A DNA stretch of 64,000 nt. It comes from Prochlorococcus marinus str. SB (GTDB lineage: Bacteria; Cyanobacteriota; Cyanobacteriia; PCC-6307; Cyanobiaceae). The DNA lies in assembly GCF_000760115.1 (NCBI RefSeq), contig NZ_JNAS01000002.1, positions 744,001 to 808,000 on the forward strand, in the 5' to 3' direction. The notes under the pieces were generated by a model that saw nothing but the letters and a program-made list of their open reading frames with translations, was not told where the DNA came from and ran no database searches. This document shows, piece after piece, positions 10,054-20,688 of the stretch (positions within the stretch are counted from its first letter, which is position 1; the number at the start of each line of letters is the position of its first letter). The position numbers and the translations under genes are program-made.

Positions 10054-10265
10054 AAATTAATAAAAGATTTATTTTATCTTTTGTAGCTCCTTTCATGATT
10101 TTTATATCTGCCATCGGATTAATATTTAGGGATAATTCCAAGAAGATTTTTTATTTACCTATTGGCCTAATGGGGATTGTAATTATTTTGGAGAGGGGTA
10201 TGAGCAGACAATTGGATAGAAAAAATATTTTAAAAAAGATAAAGTCTTATCAAAAAAATAAATAA
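10050..10265 (+). CDS. Small two-helix membrane protein (DUF3188-like)
   Basis: A 71-residue protein with two membrane segments at about residues 8-26 (FILSFVAPFMIFISAIGLIF) and 33-47 (YLPIGLMGIVIIL), then a basic tail from residue 50 to the end. The size and layout resemble the small cyanobacterial family DUF3188, but I cannot confirm the match. Its ATG overlaps the amidohydrolase stop by 4 bases, so it is very likely translated from the same message. Function unknown. Confidence 0.7.
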   Translation: MKINKRFILSFVAPFMIFISAIGLIFRDNSKKIFYLPIGLMGIVIILERGMSRQLDRKNILKKIKSYQKNK

Positions 10266-10331
10266 AACGATTTTATTTATTTTCACACAATAAGAGATGA
10301 CTTATTTTTAGAAAAGAGCTATTAATAAGAT

Positions 10332-10416
10332 AAATACTAGGGGTGCTAAGAAATTTTACTTAGCTGAGATCATACCCTTTGAACCTGAATCATTAATTTC
10401 GATGCAGGGAAGTTGA
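10332..10416 (+). promoter_or_regulatory. TPP riboswitch (THI-box) upstream of thiC
   Basis: The conserved thiamin pyrophosphate aptamer elements occur in order: aggggtgc (10339-10346), gctgagatcatacccttt (10363-10380), gaacctga (10381-10388) and gatgcagggaagt (10401-10413). These are the P2/P3 and P4/P5 sensor arms. Thiamin pyrophosphate binding should lower thiC expression. About 47 bases separate the aptamer from the thiC ATG, without a clear T-tract terminator, so control of translation start is more likely than attenuation. Confidence 0.93.
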
Positions 10417-10462
10417 GATTTGATCAAACTTTAGTAATAACACTTTTGAAAATTAAGAAATT

Positions 10463-11833
10463 ATGAGAAGTTCTTGGATTAAGCCTCGCCTTGGGAAAGA
10501 CAATGTAACTCAGATGAACTTTGCGAGAAATGGATATATCACTGAAGAAATGGATTTTGTTGCTAAAAAAGAGAATCTTCCTTCTTCTTTAATAATGGAA
10601 GAAGTAGCAAGAGGAAGATTAATTATTCCTGCTAATATTAATCATTTGAATCTTGAGCCAATGTCTATAGGTATTGCTTCTAGATGCAAAGTTAATGCCA
10701 ATATTGGTGCTTCCCCTAATGCAAGTGATATCAATGAAGAAGTAGAAAAGCTGAAACTTGCTGTTAAATATGGTGCTGATACGGTTATGGATCTTTCTAC
10801 GGGAGGAGTCAATTTAGATGAAGTCCGACAAGCAATTATTCAAGAATCTCCTGTTCCCATAGGAACTGTTCCTGTTTATCAAGCTTTAGAAAGTGTTCAT
10901 GGTTCAATAGATAGACTAACAGAAGACGATTTTCTTCATATTATTGAAAAACATTGTAAGCAGGGCGTAGATTATCAAACTATTCATGCTGGTCTATTAA
11001 TAGAGCATTTGCCAAAAGTTAAAGGAAGAATTACTGGAATTGTTAGTAGAGGGGGAGGTATTTTAGCCCAATGGATGTTACATCATTTTAAACAAAATCC
11101 TCTCTATACAAGGTTTGATGATATCTGTGAGATTTTCAAAAAATATGATTGTACTTTTTCTCTAGGAGATTCACTAAGGCCTGGATGTTTGCATGATGCT
11201 TCTGATGATGCTCAGCTAGCTGAATTGAAGACCTTAGGCGAGCTTACTAGAAGAGCATGGGAACATAATGTTCAAGTAATGGTTGAAGGTCCTGGTCATG
11301 TACCTATGGATCAAATTGAGTTTAATGTAAGAAAGCAAATGGAAGAATGTTCAGAAGCCCCATTTTATGTGCTTGGTCCATTAGTGACTGATATATCCCC
11401 TGGCTATGACCATATATCAAGTGCTATTGGGGCGGCGATGGCAGGATGGTATGGGACTTCTATGTTATGTTATGTAACGCCAAAAGAACATCTAGGTCTA
11501 CCAAATGCAGAAGATGTGAGAGAAGGCTTAATTGCTTATAAAATAGCTGCTCACGCTGCTGATATAGCAAGACATAGATCTGGAGCTCGTGATCGAGATG
11601 ATGAACTTAGTCATGCAAGGTATAACTTTGATTGGAATAAACAATTCGAACTTTCATTAGATCCGGAAAGGGCAAAGCAGTACCATGATGAAACACTGCC
11701 TGAAGAAATCTTTAAAAAGGCAGAGTTTTGTTCAATGTGTGGCCCTAAACATTGTCCAATGAATTCAAAGATTTCTGATGAATCTCTTGATCAGTTAAAA
11801 GATAAGCTTGAAGAATGCAATACTTCAGTGTAA
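10463..11833 (+). CDS. thiC: Phosphomethylpyrimidine synthase ThiC
   Basis: A 456-residue radical-SAM enzyme that converts aminoimidazole ribotide into hydroxymethylpyrimidine phosphate, the pyrimidine half of thiamin. The iron-sulfur motif [11 protein letters not shown] is close to the C-terminus, as in all ThiC proteins. Other family blocks are [28 protein letters not shown] and [15 protein letters not shown]. The N-terminal extension of the E. coli type is missing, as usual in cyanobacteria. It is controlled by the TPP riboswitch just upstream and converges on tkt. Confidence 0.96.
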   Translation: MRSSWIKPRLGKDNVTQMNFARNGYITEEMDFVAKKENLPSSLIMEEVARGRLIIPANINHLNLEPMSIGIASRCKVNANIGASPNASDINEEVEKLKLAVKYGADTVMDLSTGGVNLDEVRQAIIQESPVPIGTVPVYQALESVHGSIDRLTEDDFLHIIEKHCKQGVDYQTIHAGLLIEHLPKVKGRITGIVSRGGGILAQWMLHHFKQNPLYTRFDDICEIFKKYDCTFSLGDSLRPGCLHDASDDAQLAELKTLGELTRRAWEHNVQVMVEGPGHVPMDQIEFNVRKQMEECSEAPFYVLGPLVTDISPGYDHISSAIGAAMAGWYGTSMLCYVTPKEHLGLPNAEDVREGLIAYKIAAHAADIARHRSGARDRDDELSHARYNFDWNKQFELSLDPERAKQYHDETLPEEIFKKAEFCSMCGPKHCPMNSKISDESLDQLKDKLEECNTSV

Positions 11834-11847
11834 TTATCAATTAGTAG

Positions 11848-13854
11848 TTATAGAATTTCTTTCGTTTTATTAACTACGTTTTCGACTGTAAATCCAAAAT
11901 TTTTCATACATTCTCCACCTGGTGCTGATGCACCAAATTTGTCCATAGTAATACAAATTCCATCAAAACCTGTATATTTATGCCAACCAAATGAATGGGC
12001 AGCTTCTACTACAACTCTTTTTTTCACACTACTAGGTAAAACACTTTCTTTATAAGATTCTTCTTGCTCTTCAAAAAGTTCTACACAAGGCATAGAAACA
12101 ACTCTAATTTTTTTACCTAAGCTTGAAATTTCTTTACTTGCTTCAATGCAAAGATTCAGTTCGCTTCCAGTACCAATAAATATTAGATCTGGTGTTCCTT
12201 CACAATCGGAAACTACATATCCCCCTAGAGCAACTTTGTCGATCGAAGTATTTTCTTGATTTGGCATACCTTGTCTACTTAAACAAAGGGCAGAAGGTCT
12301 TTTTCGATTTTGAATAGCAAGCTTATAAGCTCCGCTCGTCTCGTTGCCATCTCCAGGTCTGAAAACTAGCATGTTAGGCATGGCCCGTAGAGAAGGGATA
12401 GTTTCAATGGGTTGATGTGTTGGACCATCTTCTCCTACACCAATTGAATCGTGAGTTAAGACATAGATGACTCCTAATTCGCTAAGTGCTGAAAGTCTCA
12501 TTGAGCCCCTCATATAATCGGCGAAAACAAGAAAGGTTCCACCATAAGGGATAAGACCACTATTGTGATAGGCAATACCATTAAGTACAGCTGCCATTGC
12601 ATGCTCTCGTACGCCAAAATGTAAATATCTTTTTTCAGGGCTATGTGGCTGGAATGATCCACTTTCTCCTTTTATATCTGTGTAATTAGAGTGAGTTAAA
12701 TCTGCAGATCCGCCAATTAATTCAGGTAGGTTAGGACCTAGAGCACCCAAACATATTTGTGAATGCTTTCTGGTGGCTAACCCTTTATCATCAGGAGAAT
12801 AAGAGGGGAGATCTGAGTCCCAATTCTCAGGTAATTGACCCTCTAGCATTCTTTTTAACTCGGCTCCTTCAGAGGGATATTTTTTTTGATATTCTGCAAA
12901 TTTAGAATCCCATTCTTTCTCTAAATTTTCACCTTTGTTTATTGATTTTCTAAAGTGCGCATATACTTCATCGGGTATTTCAAATGGCGAATATTCCCAA
13001 TTTAGAAACTCTCTAGTAAGTGCAGCTTCTTCTTCTCCAACAGCTGCTCCATGAATTCCTGCTGTATCTGATTTATTGGGAGAACCATAACCTATGGTTG
13101 TAGAAATTTTTATAATTGAAGGCTTGTCTGTGATTAATTTTGCTTTTTCGATAGCTTCAGTGATTCCTTTAACATCATGATTCCCATCTTCAACATGTTG
13201 TACATGCCATCCATAAGCTTCGTATCTTTTTAAGACATCTTCGGTAAAAGAAACGTCGGTTCGCCCATCAATAGTAATTTGATTATCGTCATAGAGTGCA
13301 ATTAATTTTCCAAGCTTAAGATGACCAGCTAATGAGCAGGCCTCTGATGCAATACCTTCTTGATTACAGCCATCACCCATTATTACATAAGTATAGTGAT
13401 CAACGATATTGCAATCAGACTTATTAAATTTAGCTGCTAAGTGTGTTTCAGCTATTGCCAAGCCAACTGCATTTGAAATTCCGGCTCCAAGAGGACCTGC
13501 TGTAACTTCAACACCTTCAGTTTCGAATGTTTCTGGATGCCCAGGAGTTTTTGATCCCCATTGCCTAAATTGTTTAATATCTTCTATGGAAACTGATTTA
13601 TATCCTGTCAAATGAAGCAAGGAATATAACAGCATACAGCCATGACCAGCTGATAATACAAAACGGTCTCTATTGAACCATTTTGGGTTATTAGGGTTGT
13701 GATTAAGTATGTTTTGCCATAATGCATAACCCATAGGAGCACATCCCATTGGTAATCCAGGATGTCCACTATTAGATTTATTTACTGCATCTACAGCAAG
13801 CATTCTTATACTATTTACACAAAGTGACTCTAATGAAACAGATGCAGCGACCAT
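11848..13854 (-). CDS. tkt: Transketolase
   Basis: A 668-residue thiamin-dependent transketolase for the Calvin cycle and pentose phosphate pathway. The N-terminal TPP domain holds [18 protein letters not shown] and the GDG...N motif in [14 protein letters not shown]. The pyrimidine domain has HFGVREHAM, and the C-terminal domain ends with [15 protein letters not shown]. Length is normal. It is convergent with thiC, which makes the precursor of its cofactor, though the two genes face each other and cannot share a message. fabF lies 43 bases upstream in the same direction. Confidence 0.96.
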   Translation of the reverse strand: MVAASVSLESLCVNSIRMLAVDAVNKSNSGHPGLPMGCAPMGYALWQNILNHNPNNPKWFNRDRFVLSAGHGCMLLYSLLHLTGYKSVSIEDIKQFRQWGSKTPGHPETFETEGVEVTAGPLGAGISNAVGLAIAETHLAAKFNKSDCNIVDHYTYVIMGDGCNQEGIASEACSLAGHLKLGKLIALYDDNQITIDGRTDVSFTEDVLKRYEAYGWHVQHVEDGNHDVKGITEAIEKAKLITDKPSIIKISTTIGYGSPNKSDTAGIHGAAVGEEEAALTREFLNWEYSPFEIPDEVYAHFRKSINKGENLEKEWDSKFAEYQKKYPSEGAELKRMLEGQLPENWDSDLPSYSPDDKGLATRKHSQICLGALGPNLPELIGGSADLTHSNYTDIKGESGSFQPHSPEKRYLHFGVREHAMAAVLNGIAYHNSGLIPYGGTFLVFADYMRGSMRLSALSELGVIYVLTHDSIGVGEDGPTHQPIETIPSLRAMPNMLVFRPGDGNETSGAYKLAIQNRKRPSALCLSRQGMPNQENTSIDKVALGGYVVSDCEGTPDLIFIGTGSELNLCIEASKEISSLGKKIRVVSMPCVELFEEQEESYKESVLPSSVKKRVVVEAAHSFGWHKYTGFDGICITMDKFGASAPGGECMKNFGFTVENVVNKTKEIL

Positions 13855-13897
13855 TTTTTTAAAATAAGTTAAGTTGGAAATTCAGAATTGGTTGTCT

Positions 13898-15142
13898 TCA
13901 GTTCATTTTGCTGAAAGCAAGGCAAACATTGTGACCACCAAAGCCGAAAGAATTGGAGAGAGTAACTCTTAATTGAGCTTCTCTCGCATTATTTGGTACA
14001 TAATCAAGATCACATTCAGGATCTCGATTAACGTAGTTAATTGTAGGAGGGATAAAATTATGTGTCAAAGAAAGTATACAAGCTACAGCTTCTATACCTC
14101 CTGAGCCTCCTAGGAGATGACCTGTCATCGACTTAGTAGAGCTTACAGGAATGAGGTAAGATCTGTCTCTAAAAATAGATTTAATTGCAGAAGTTTCATT
14201 TTTATCATTAGCTGATGTACTTGTTCCATGAGCATTTATGTAATCAACTTTTTCAAGGCTAAGACAAGCGTCTTCAATTGCTAATTTGATAGCTTCTGCG
14301 CCTCCAATCCCTCCTGGAGATGGAGCAGTTATATGATGAGCATCACATGTTGTTCCATAACCAACTATTTCTGCATAAATTCTCGCATTCCTTTTTTGTG
14401 CATTTTCTAAAGTTTCTAAAATAAGAATTCCAGATCCCTCTCCAATAACAAATCCATCTCTTTCTGCATCAAAAGGTCTGCTAGCAGTTTGAGGGCTTTC
14501 ATTTCTGGAAGAAAGAGCTTTGGCACTAGCAAAACCAGCTACCCCGAGAGGTGTAATACTTGCTTCTGCTCCCCCACAGATCATTGCATCTGCTTTCCCA
14601 AGTTGGAGTAATCTAAAAGAATCGCCAATTGCATTTGAACCAGCAGCACAAGCCGTGGAAACAGAGGAACTTGGTCCTTTTGCACCTAAAGCGATTGCAG
14701 CCAATCCAGTGGCCATGTTTGGAATCATCATTGGGACTGTAAATGGACTTACTCTCTTAGGCCCTTTATGACTCAATATTTGAGCTTGACTTTCCATAGT
14801 TAGTAAGCCTCCAACACCAGAACCAATAATCACTCCAATTCTTGATGCATTAGCTTCAGTAATTTCAAGTCCAGAATCATTAAAGGCTTGCTTTGCAGCA
14901 ATAACTCCAAACTGGGAAAAACGATCCCATCTTTTGGATTCTTTAGCTTCAATAAAAAGTTCAGATTGAAGATTTTTTACTTCTGCAGCAAATTTGCAGG
15001 GATGTTGTTCAGGATCAAAGAGAGTAATATCTGAAACCCCATTAGTACCTGTTTGAAGACCGACTAAATATTCATCAATGTTATTACCAATTGGAGTTAC
15101 TGCTCCTATACCAGTAATAACTACTCGATGGAAATTTGGCAT
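13898..15142 (-). CDS. fabF: Beta-ketoacyl-ACP synthase II
   Basis: A 414-residue condensing enzyme of type II fatty acid synthesis. The Cys-His-His catalytic triad is seen in STACAAGSNAIGDSF (Cys), NAHGTSTSANDKNE (His) and KSMTGHLLGGSGGIEA (His). It extends acyl-ACP by two carbons, including the temperature-adaptive step to longer unsaturated chains in known homologues. It lies 6 bases downstream of acpP in the same direction, the classic acpP-fabF pair, so its substrate carrier is made from the same message. Confidence 0.96.
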   Translation of the reverse strand: MPNFHRVVITGIGAVTPIGNNIDEYLVGLQTGTNGVSDITLFDPEQHPCKFAAEVKNLQSELFIEAKESKRWDRFSQFGVIAAKQAFNDSGLEITEANASRIGVIIGSGVGGLLTMESQAQILSHKGPKRVSPFTVPMMIPNMATGLAAIALGAKGPSSSVSTACAAGSNAIGDSFRLLQLGKADAMICGGAEASITPLGVAGFASAKALSSRNESPQTASRPFDAERDGFVIGEGSGILILETLENAQKRNARIYAEIVGYGTTCDAHHITAPSPGGIGGAEAIKLAIEDACLSLEKVDYINAHGTSTSANDKNETSAIKSIFRDRSYLIPVSSTKSMTGHLLGGSGGIEAVACILSLTHNFIPPTINYVNRDPECDLDYVPNNAREAQLRVTLSNSFGFGGHNVCLAFSKMN

Positions 15143-15148
15143 CCTATA

Positions 15149-15388
15149 CTAACCTTTTTTTTCTTCGATGAATTTTACTGCATCGCCAACAGTTGCTATT
15201 CCTTCAGCTGCTTCATCTGGAATTTCAATATCAAATGCTTCTTCAAGTGCCATTACTAATTCAACAGTATCTAGAGAATCTGCACCTAAATCATTTTGGA
15301 AATTTGAATCTGATTTAACTTCTTCTGCTTCAACGCTTAATTGTTCTGAAACAATAGAACAGACTTTTTCGAGGATTTCTTGTGACAT
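15149..15388 (-). CDS. acpP: Acyl carrier protein
   Basis: A 79-residue acidic helical carrier. The phosphopantetheine serine is in [18 protein letters not shown], about residue 39. It holds growing acyl chains for FabF and the other fatty acid enzymes. The protein ends in VKFIEEKKG, slightly more basic than many ACPs. First gene of the acpP-fabF unit. It is divergent from psaC, with a shared control region of 133 bases. Confidence 0.96.
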   Translation of the reverse strand: MSQEILEKVCSIVSEQLSVEAEEVKSDSNFQNDLGADSLDTVELVMALEEAFDIEIPDEAAEGIATVGDAVKFIEEKKG

Positions 15389-15479
15389 AGTTTATGTAAA
15401 TTACTAATTATCTATATGATTTTATGCCCTAGAGTTAACAAGAGTGAAGCATATCTTAATTTTTTTAATTTCTTTGTAA

Positions 15480-15767
<288 letters not shown>

Positions 15768-15846
15768 TTTTTATAGTGCAGTTTTAAGAGAGTCCATATT
15801 TTAATAAACACGCGTTTTATTTCAATATAATTGAAAAAAAAATCGT

Positions 15847-17742
15847 ATGTGTGGAATAGTTGCTGTAACTGGATATAAAAAAGCTTTACCATTATTAATT
15901 AATGGTTTAGAAAAACTTGAATACAGAGGTTATGATTCTGCAGGTATTGCAATAATAAATTCCGAAACAAATTCTATTTCTTGTAATAAAGCAGAAGGGA
16001 AACTTAAAAATTTAATAGGTAATCTTAATGGTCATAATATTCCTGGAACTGTTGGAATAGGACATACTAGATGGGCAACTCATGGAAAGCCGGAGGTTAA
16101 AAATGCACATCCTCATACCGATAGTTCAGGAAATATAGCAGTTGTTCAAAATGGCATTATTGAAAATTTCCAAGATTTAAAAAATAAATTAGAGAAAGAG
16201 GGCATTATTTTTAATTCTGATACAGATACAGAGGTAATTCCCCATCTAATTCAAAGAGAGTTAAACATATTAAGTAAACTTAATCTTGAGAAGAATGGGT
16301 CAACATTATTAGTAGCTGTGAGAAATGTATTATCGGATTTAGAAGGATCTTATGCTTTAGCAGTTTTATGGTCTGGTGCTCCAACTTCTTTGGTAGTTGC
16401 AAGAAGACAAGCACCCTTGATTATTGGTTTGGGTGAAGGAGAATTTATTTGTGCTAGTGATACTCCAGCCATTGCAAACTTTACGAATATTATTTTGCCC
16501 ATGGAGGATGAAGAAATAGCCTTGTTGACTCCGCTTGGGATTGAAATATATGACGCAAGCAATGAGAGACAATATAGAAATCCAGTTTCTTTAAAAGTCT
16601 CAGAGCAAATAATGGATAAGATGAATTTTAAACACTACATGTTGAAAGAGATATATGATCAGCCGCAGACTGCAAAAAACTGGTTGGAAAATTATCTAAT
16701 TAAGAACTCAGATAATGGTCAATATCAAATCAACTATCCATTTGATACAGAGTATTTTGGATCAATAGAAAGGATTGAAATTATTGCTTGTGGTACAAGT
16801 AAACATGCTGCAATGGTGGGCTGCTTTTTATTAGAGCAATTTTCAGGTATTCCCACAAATGTCTTTTATGCAAGCGAATTTCGATATTCACCACCTCCAC
16901 TATTGCCAAATACATTAACTATTGGAGTCACTCAATCCGGAGAAACTGCTGATACAATTGCGGCTATCGATATGGAAATTAAAAGACGTTCTTCAGTTGA
17001 AAATAAAAAATTTAAACCTAATCTTATTGCAATAACAAATAGAAAAGAGAGTTCCATAGGAAGACAGGTCTCAAATATAATTGATATCTGTGCAGGAATA
17101 GAAGTTGGAGTTGCAGCAACAAAAACTTTTTTTGCTCAATTACTTTCTTTTTATGGATTAGCCATAAAATTTGCTCAAATTAAAGGTAATAAAAGTCCTG
17201 ATGAAATAGGTAAATTAATAAGTGAACTTATAAAACTTCCGCCACTACTGGAAGATCTCTTAGAGAAACATAATAAATCTTCAGAAAAGCTAGCACAAGA
17301 CTTTTTTAATATTAAGGATGTTATTTTTTTAGGAAGAGGAATAAATTATCCTATTGCACTTGAAGGCGCGTTAAAACTTAAAGAAATTAGTTATATTCAT
17401 GCAGCTGGATATCCTGCTGGAGAAATGAAACATGGTCCAATAGCTTTATTAGATAAAAAAGTACCTGTAATTTCTATCGCCTCACCTGGTGAAGTTTTTG
17501 ATAAAGTTATCAGTAATGCTCAAGAAGCAAAAGCTAGAGATTCATATTTGATTGGGATTGCTCCTGAATGTAATGGAACTGAAATCTTTGATTATTTGAT
17601 GAAAGTTCCTTCCTGTAATGAATGGATTTCACCTCTGCTTAATATACTTCCTTTACAATTATTGAGTTATCATATAGCAGCACATAGGGGACTTGACGTC
17701 GATCAACCAAGAAATTTAGCTAAAAGTGTAACTGTTGAATAA
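15847..17742 (+). CDS. glmS: Glutamine-fructose-6-phosphate aminotransferase (isomerising)
   Basis: A 631-residue enzyme that makes glucosamine 6-phosphate, the entry to peptidoglycan and lipopolysaccharide sugars. The N-terminal glutaminase has catalytic Cys2 (MCGIVAVTGY) and the loop HTRWATHGKPE. Two SIS sugar isomerase domains follow (IIACGTSKHAAM, GVTQSGETADTIAA, and later FLGRGINYPIALEGALKLKE). The C-terminus DQPRNLAKSVTVE is the family's closing loop. It starts 79 bases after psaC; no glmS ribozyme motif is seen there. Convergent with rimM. Confidence 0.96.
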   Translation: MCGIVAVTGYKKALPLLINGLEKLEYRGYDSAGIAIINSETNSISCNKAEGKLKNLIGNLNGHNIPGTVGIGHTRWATHGKPEVKNAHPHTDSSGNIAVVQNGIIENFQDLKNKLEKEGIIFNSDTDTEVIPHLIQRELNILSKLNLEKNGSTLLVAVRNVLSDLEGSYALAVLWSGAPTSLVVARRQAPLIIGLGEGEFICASDTPAIANFTNIILPMEDEEIALLTPLGIEIYDASNERQYRNPVSLKVSEQIMDKMNFKHYMLKEIYDQPQTAKNWLENYLIKNSDNGQYQINYPFDTEYFGSIERIEIIACGTSKHAAMVGCFLLEQFSGIPTNVFYASEFRYSPPPLLPNTLTIGVTQSGETADTIAAIDMEIKRRSSVENKKFKPNLIAITNRKESSIGRQVSNIIDICAGIEVGVAATKTFFAQLLSFYGLAIKFAQIKGNKSPDEIGKLISELIKLPPLLEDLLEKHNKSSEKLAQDFFNIKDVIFLGRGINYPIALEGALKLKEISYIHAAGYPAGEMKHGPIALLDKKVPVISIASPGEVFDKVISNAQEAKARDSYLIGIAPECNGTEIFDYLMKVPSCNEWISPLLNILPLQLLSYHIAAHRGLDVDQPRNLAKSVTVE

Positions 17743-17773
17743 TGAGCTTTTTACAAATTTTTATTTTTTTAAT

Positions 17774-18313
17774 TTATAGCTCTAAAAGTCCATTTGGAGG
17801 ATTAATGATTAGAAAATTGTTTTTTATATCTACTAATGGGACTATTTCTTTAACAAATGGTATGAGAACTTTTTTTTGATTCTTAAATAGTTCAATAACA
17901 AGTAAATTATTTTTCTCATTTTCTAAATTGATAACCTTCCCAATTTTTTTTAATTCATCATTTTCTAAAGTCTTGACTTCTAGATTTAAAAGTTCTAACA
18001 AGTGGAATTCTTCCTTTTTTAATTTGGGTAGTGTATCAGTTTTTACAAGAATTTTAAATTTTTTTAGTTGCTCTGCTTGATTTCTTGTATTTATTCCTTG
18101 GAACTTAACTATAAAAGTTACTTTACCAGGCTGTTTGAAACCAGATATAAGTTCTATTTTTGAAGGAGATTCATTTTCTTTTTGCAACCATCTAATTCCC
18201 GGTTTTAAAAATCTTTCTTCAAAATCACTTAAAGATTTAACCTTTACCTGTCCATTAATTCCATGACATGATGTTATCAATCCAACAGTCAACCATTCAT
18301 TTTTATTTATCAT
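17774..18313 (-). CDS. rimM: Ribosome maturation factor RimM
   Basis: A 179-residue 16S rRNA processing factor. The N-terminal domain starts with [20 protein letters not shown], the family signature, and a PRC-barrel follows from about residue 100 ([20 protein letters not shown]). The closing block has [20 protein letters not shown]. It helps assemble the 30S head. It is divergent from ndhS with only 24 bases between the start codons. Confidence 0.9.
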   Translation of the reverse strand: MINKNEWLTVGLITSCHGINGQVKVKSLSDFEERFLKPGIRWLQKENESPSKIELISGFKQPGKVTFIVKFQGINTRNQAEQLKKFKILVKTDTLPKLKKEEFHLLELLNLEVKTLENDELKKIGKVINLENEKNNLLVIELFKNQKKVLIPFVKEIVPLVDIKNNFLIINPPNGLLEL

Positions 18314-18337
18314 ATATTGTATTAGAAAGAGTGTTTT

Positions 18338-18523
18338 ATGGAATTATCTACTAAACCCATACTCCCAGGATCTTTTGTTGTTGTAAAAGACACCAATTCT
18401 ATTTATAGAGGATATAAAGGGTTTGTACAAAGAGTTACAAAAAAAAGAGCAGCGGTTCTTTTTGAAGGAGGTAATTGGGATAAACTCATAACTTTTCAGC
18501 TAGCGAATTTAGAAATAGTATAA
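18338..18523 (+). CDS. ndhS: NAD(P)H dehydrogenase subunit S
   Basis: A 61-residue SH3-like protein. The segment [20 protein letters not shown] followed by [12 protein letters not shown] matches the cyanobacterial NdhS family (Synechocystis Ssl0352, plant CRR31). NdhS is a peripheral stromal subunit of the NDH-1 complex that helps ferredoxin dock for cyclic electron flow. The N-terminus is slightly longer than in Ssl0352. The call rests on remembered similarity and a short protein, so it is good but not certain. Convergent with rnc, with 2 bases between the stops. Confidence 0.85.
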   Translation: MELSTKPILPGSFVVVKDTNSIYRGYKGFVQRVTKKRAAVLFEGGNWDKLITFQLANLEIV

Positions 18524-18525
18524 AG

Positions 18526-19275
18526 TTAGATTTTACCAATAGTAAGAAATTTTTCTATCAAAACTCTAGCTGCATTAGTTTCTGCTTGCTTATGGGATTT
18601 GCCGAATGCTGATGATTCTTTTAATCCTTCGATAAATATATCGCAAGAAAATCTTTTGGGGTCACCATTTTTCTTTGAGACTTCAATTATTTTATAGACT
18701 GGTAAATCAAAACCTTTGCTTTGACACCACTCTTGCAATACTGTTTTTGATTTGAATTTATATGGAGCTCTTAAAAATATTTCTGAATCTTCCTCCCAAA
18801 TATCATCTAACCAAAGATTTACTTCCCGAATGGAATTAAAGCACTTGTAAACAGCACCGATCAAAGCTTCTGTAGCTTCACCAATAATAGTATTTTTTGA
18901 ATTTTCGTCACCAAGAGCTTCAGGTCCTTTAATTATTAATTTTTCTATATCAATTTTTCCCCCTAATTTAGTTAACCATTCATCACTTACAATTTGTGCT
19001 CTTAACTCTGATCTTTCTCCTACACTCATTTGAGGATATTTTTTTTCAATAAAATTAGAAGCCGCTAATCTAAGAACTGCATCTCCGAAAAATTCTAGTT
19101 TTTCATAATTTAATATTTTGTCCTCCGAAGAGTGGATAAATGCTTGATTAATATCTTGAATAATTGAAATATTTTGAGTTCTAATTATTTCAGAAAATCT
19201 TTCTGATTTAATATTTAAAGACTTTAAAAAAGTAGTTATTTGAGTAATCCGCTTTGCGTCAATTATATTTGTCAT
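18526..19275 (-). CDS. rnc: Ribonuclease III
   Basis: A 249-residue double-strand-specific endoribonuclease. The signature NYEKLEFFGDAVLRLAASNF near residues 77-96 carries the metal-binding acidic residues, and a second acidic cluster is in IIGEATEALIGAVYKC. The C-terminal double-stranded RNA-binding domain begins near residue 170 (SKTVLQEWCQSKGFDLPVYK) and ends with GKSHKQAETNAARVLIEKFL. It processes rRNA precursors and structured mRNAs. It lies just downstream of the RNase P RNA gene on the same strand, so two RNA-processing activities are neighbours. Confidence 0.94.
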   Translation of the reverse strand: MTNIIDAKRITQITTFLKSLNIKSERFSEIIRTQNISIIQDINQAFIHSSEDKILNYEKLEFFGDAVLRLAASNFIEKKYPQMSVGERSELRAQIVSDEWLTKLGGKIDIEKLIIKGPEALGDENSKNTIIGEATEALIGAVYKCFNSIREVNLWLDDIWEEDSEIFLRAPYKFKSKTVLQEWCQSKGFDLPVYKIIEVSKKNGDPKRFSCDIFIEGLKESSAFGKSHKQAETNAARVLIEKFLTIGKI

Positions 19276-19300
19276 TTGATTTAAATAATCACAACAATTA

Positions 19301-19679
19301 GAAAGCAGGTCATAAGCCGGGTTCTGTTCATCTTAATTAATAAGATGGGCAATCATCTATCTAGGACTGGAATTACTTCACAGTCTCGAGCGGCGCTTAA
19401 AAGTAGATTGTTTAATGGTCATAAATCTACTAAGCCTTGCTCCCAGCCGGGGTTTACCTAGCCAACACTTCTCAATGTTGCTGGTGCGCTCTTACCACAC
19501 CCTTGCACCCTTGCCATACATAAAGTATTAGGCGGTATGTTTCTGTGGCACTATCCTCACGGTTTCCCGCACTGGGAATTACCCAGCAAGCCTGACCATG
19601 TGGGAGCCCGGACTTTCCTCAAGAAAGTTTTATTTTGTTTCCAAAATAAAACTTTCTTGCGATTACCTCTCCTGCTTTC
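19301..19679 (-). ncRNA. rnpB: RNase P RNA
   Basis: Reading the minus strand gives the bacterial type A ribozyme. The 5' end GAAAGCAGG pairs with the 3' end CCTGCTTTC (helix P1). The core GAGGAAAGTCCGGGCTCCC, the stretch GGATAGTGCCACAGAAA and the 3' block ACAGAACCCGGCTTATGAC are all present. It cuts the 5' leader from tRNA precursors. Helix P3 is a perfect 17-bp A/T-rich stem with a GAAA tetraloop (19621-19658). Length is about 379 bases. Confidence 0.95.
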
Positions 19680-19717
19680 ATTTAGCATAATGCTTAATAC
19701 TCCAAAAATCATCTATT

Positions 19718-19791
<74 letters not shown>

Positions 19792-19868
19792 TAAAATAAA
19801 AAACTATATGTAGTATGTGTGCAAATTTGTTACTCTCTAGCTAGCGTATAGTTAGTAATAAATCTTTT

Positions 19869-20201
19869 ATGGCTAAGTTGCATGATATGCGTTTAAAGCT
19901 CTTAATTCAACAAGAGCATGAACGTATTTCTAAATCCCAACCAAATGATTTAGATCTTTCAATAGTTCAGGCAAGATGCCTGTGCTGGCTTGCTCTTTTA
20001 GCAGAAGCTCATGAAGATCAAGCAAATGATGCTGAAAAAAGAGGCGATGCAGAGCAAGCTATGGGATGGTTTGCTGATTCTATGAGACTAAGAGATGTTA
20101 TTAATTTAGTGACTAGTATTGAGATACCTTTGCCAGATAGTCCAGATTCACTTGATGAAAATGACGAATTGTTGGATGGCCCTACAATTTTGCCCAAATA
20201 G
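19869..20201 (+). CDS. Conserved cyanobacterial hypothetical protein
   Basis: A 110-residue protein that looks almost wholly helical. It begins with MRLKLLIQQEHERI, has a central block LDLSIVQARCLCWLALLAEA with a pair of cysteines, then a charged helix rich in Ala, Glu and Asp, and ends in an acidic Pro-rich tail (PLPDSPDSLDENDELLDG). No membrane segment or known catalytic motif is visible. I recognise it only as a conserved picocyanobacterial protein. It is followed after 31 bases by another unknown gene on the same strand, and the pair may be co-expressed. Confidence 0.75.
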   Translation: MAKLHDMRLKLLIQQEHERISKSQPNDLDLSIVQARCLCWLALLAEAHEDQANDAEKRGDAEQAMGWFADSMRLRDVINLVTSIEIPLPDSPDSLDENDELLDGPTILPK

Positions 20202-20232
20202 TGAGATGATATAGAAAGATTTATTTTTTCTT

Positions 20233-20688
20233 TTGGCTGAAGAACCATGTCAATGCTCTGATTGTCAGAGATTTTACAAAGAGCATGATCGTCTGATTAG
20301 AGAATTTCCTACTTTTAAGCAGCAACAAGAATTGAATTGGGCATCTATTCAATCATTCAGAACTCTTTGTACTAAGGTAACTGATGAGTTGCAGAAAGAA
20401 TTATCTGAAAGGCAATCAAATGAAGATAACAGTCCAAAAGTAAAACATATTTCTGATACAGAAATTACCGAAGCTTTAGATGAACTGGAAAGTGTTAATG
20501 CCTATTTATATTCAATTGAAGCCTTAATGGAAAGGATATTTGATACAAAAATTGCAAACAATATTGAATCAAAATTTAAAGAAATTGCAAATGAATTAGC
20601 CCCAGACCCATTAAACATGGATAGATTAATTTTGAATAGATTATTTCATCAAACCCCAGATTCACCAGACAAGAAAAATATCAATTAG
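20233..20688 (+). CDS. Conserved hypothetical protein with N-terminal Cys cluster
   Basis: A 151-residue soluble protein. The N-terminus has three closely spaced cysteines in EPCQCSDCQRFY, a possible metal site. Helical segments follow, including a likely coiled coil at about residues 45-65 and ALDELESVNAYLYSIEALME around 85-105. The tail is DSPDKKNIN. The start is TTG; the conserved-looking Cys cluster just after it supports this choice over any later start. The last 8 bases overlap the end of convergent glgP. Function unknown. Confidence 0.72.
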   Translation: MAEEPCQCSDCQRFYKEHDRLIREFPTFKQQQELNWASIQSFRTLCTKVTDELQKELSERQSNEDNSPKVKHISDTEITEALDELESVNAYLYSIEALMERIFDTKIANNIESKFKEIANELAPDPLNMDRLILNRLFHQTPDSPDKKNIN

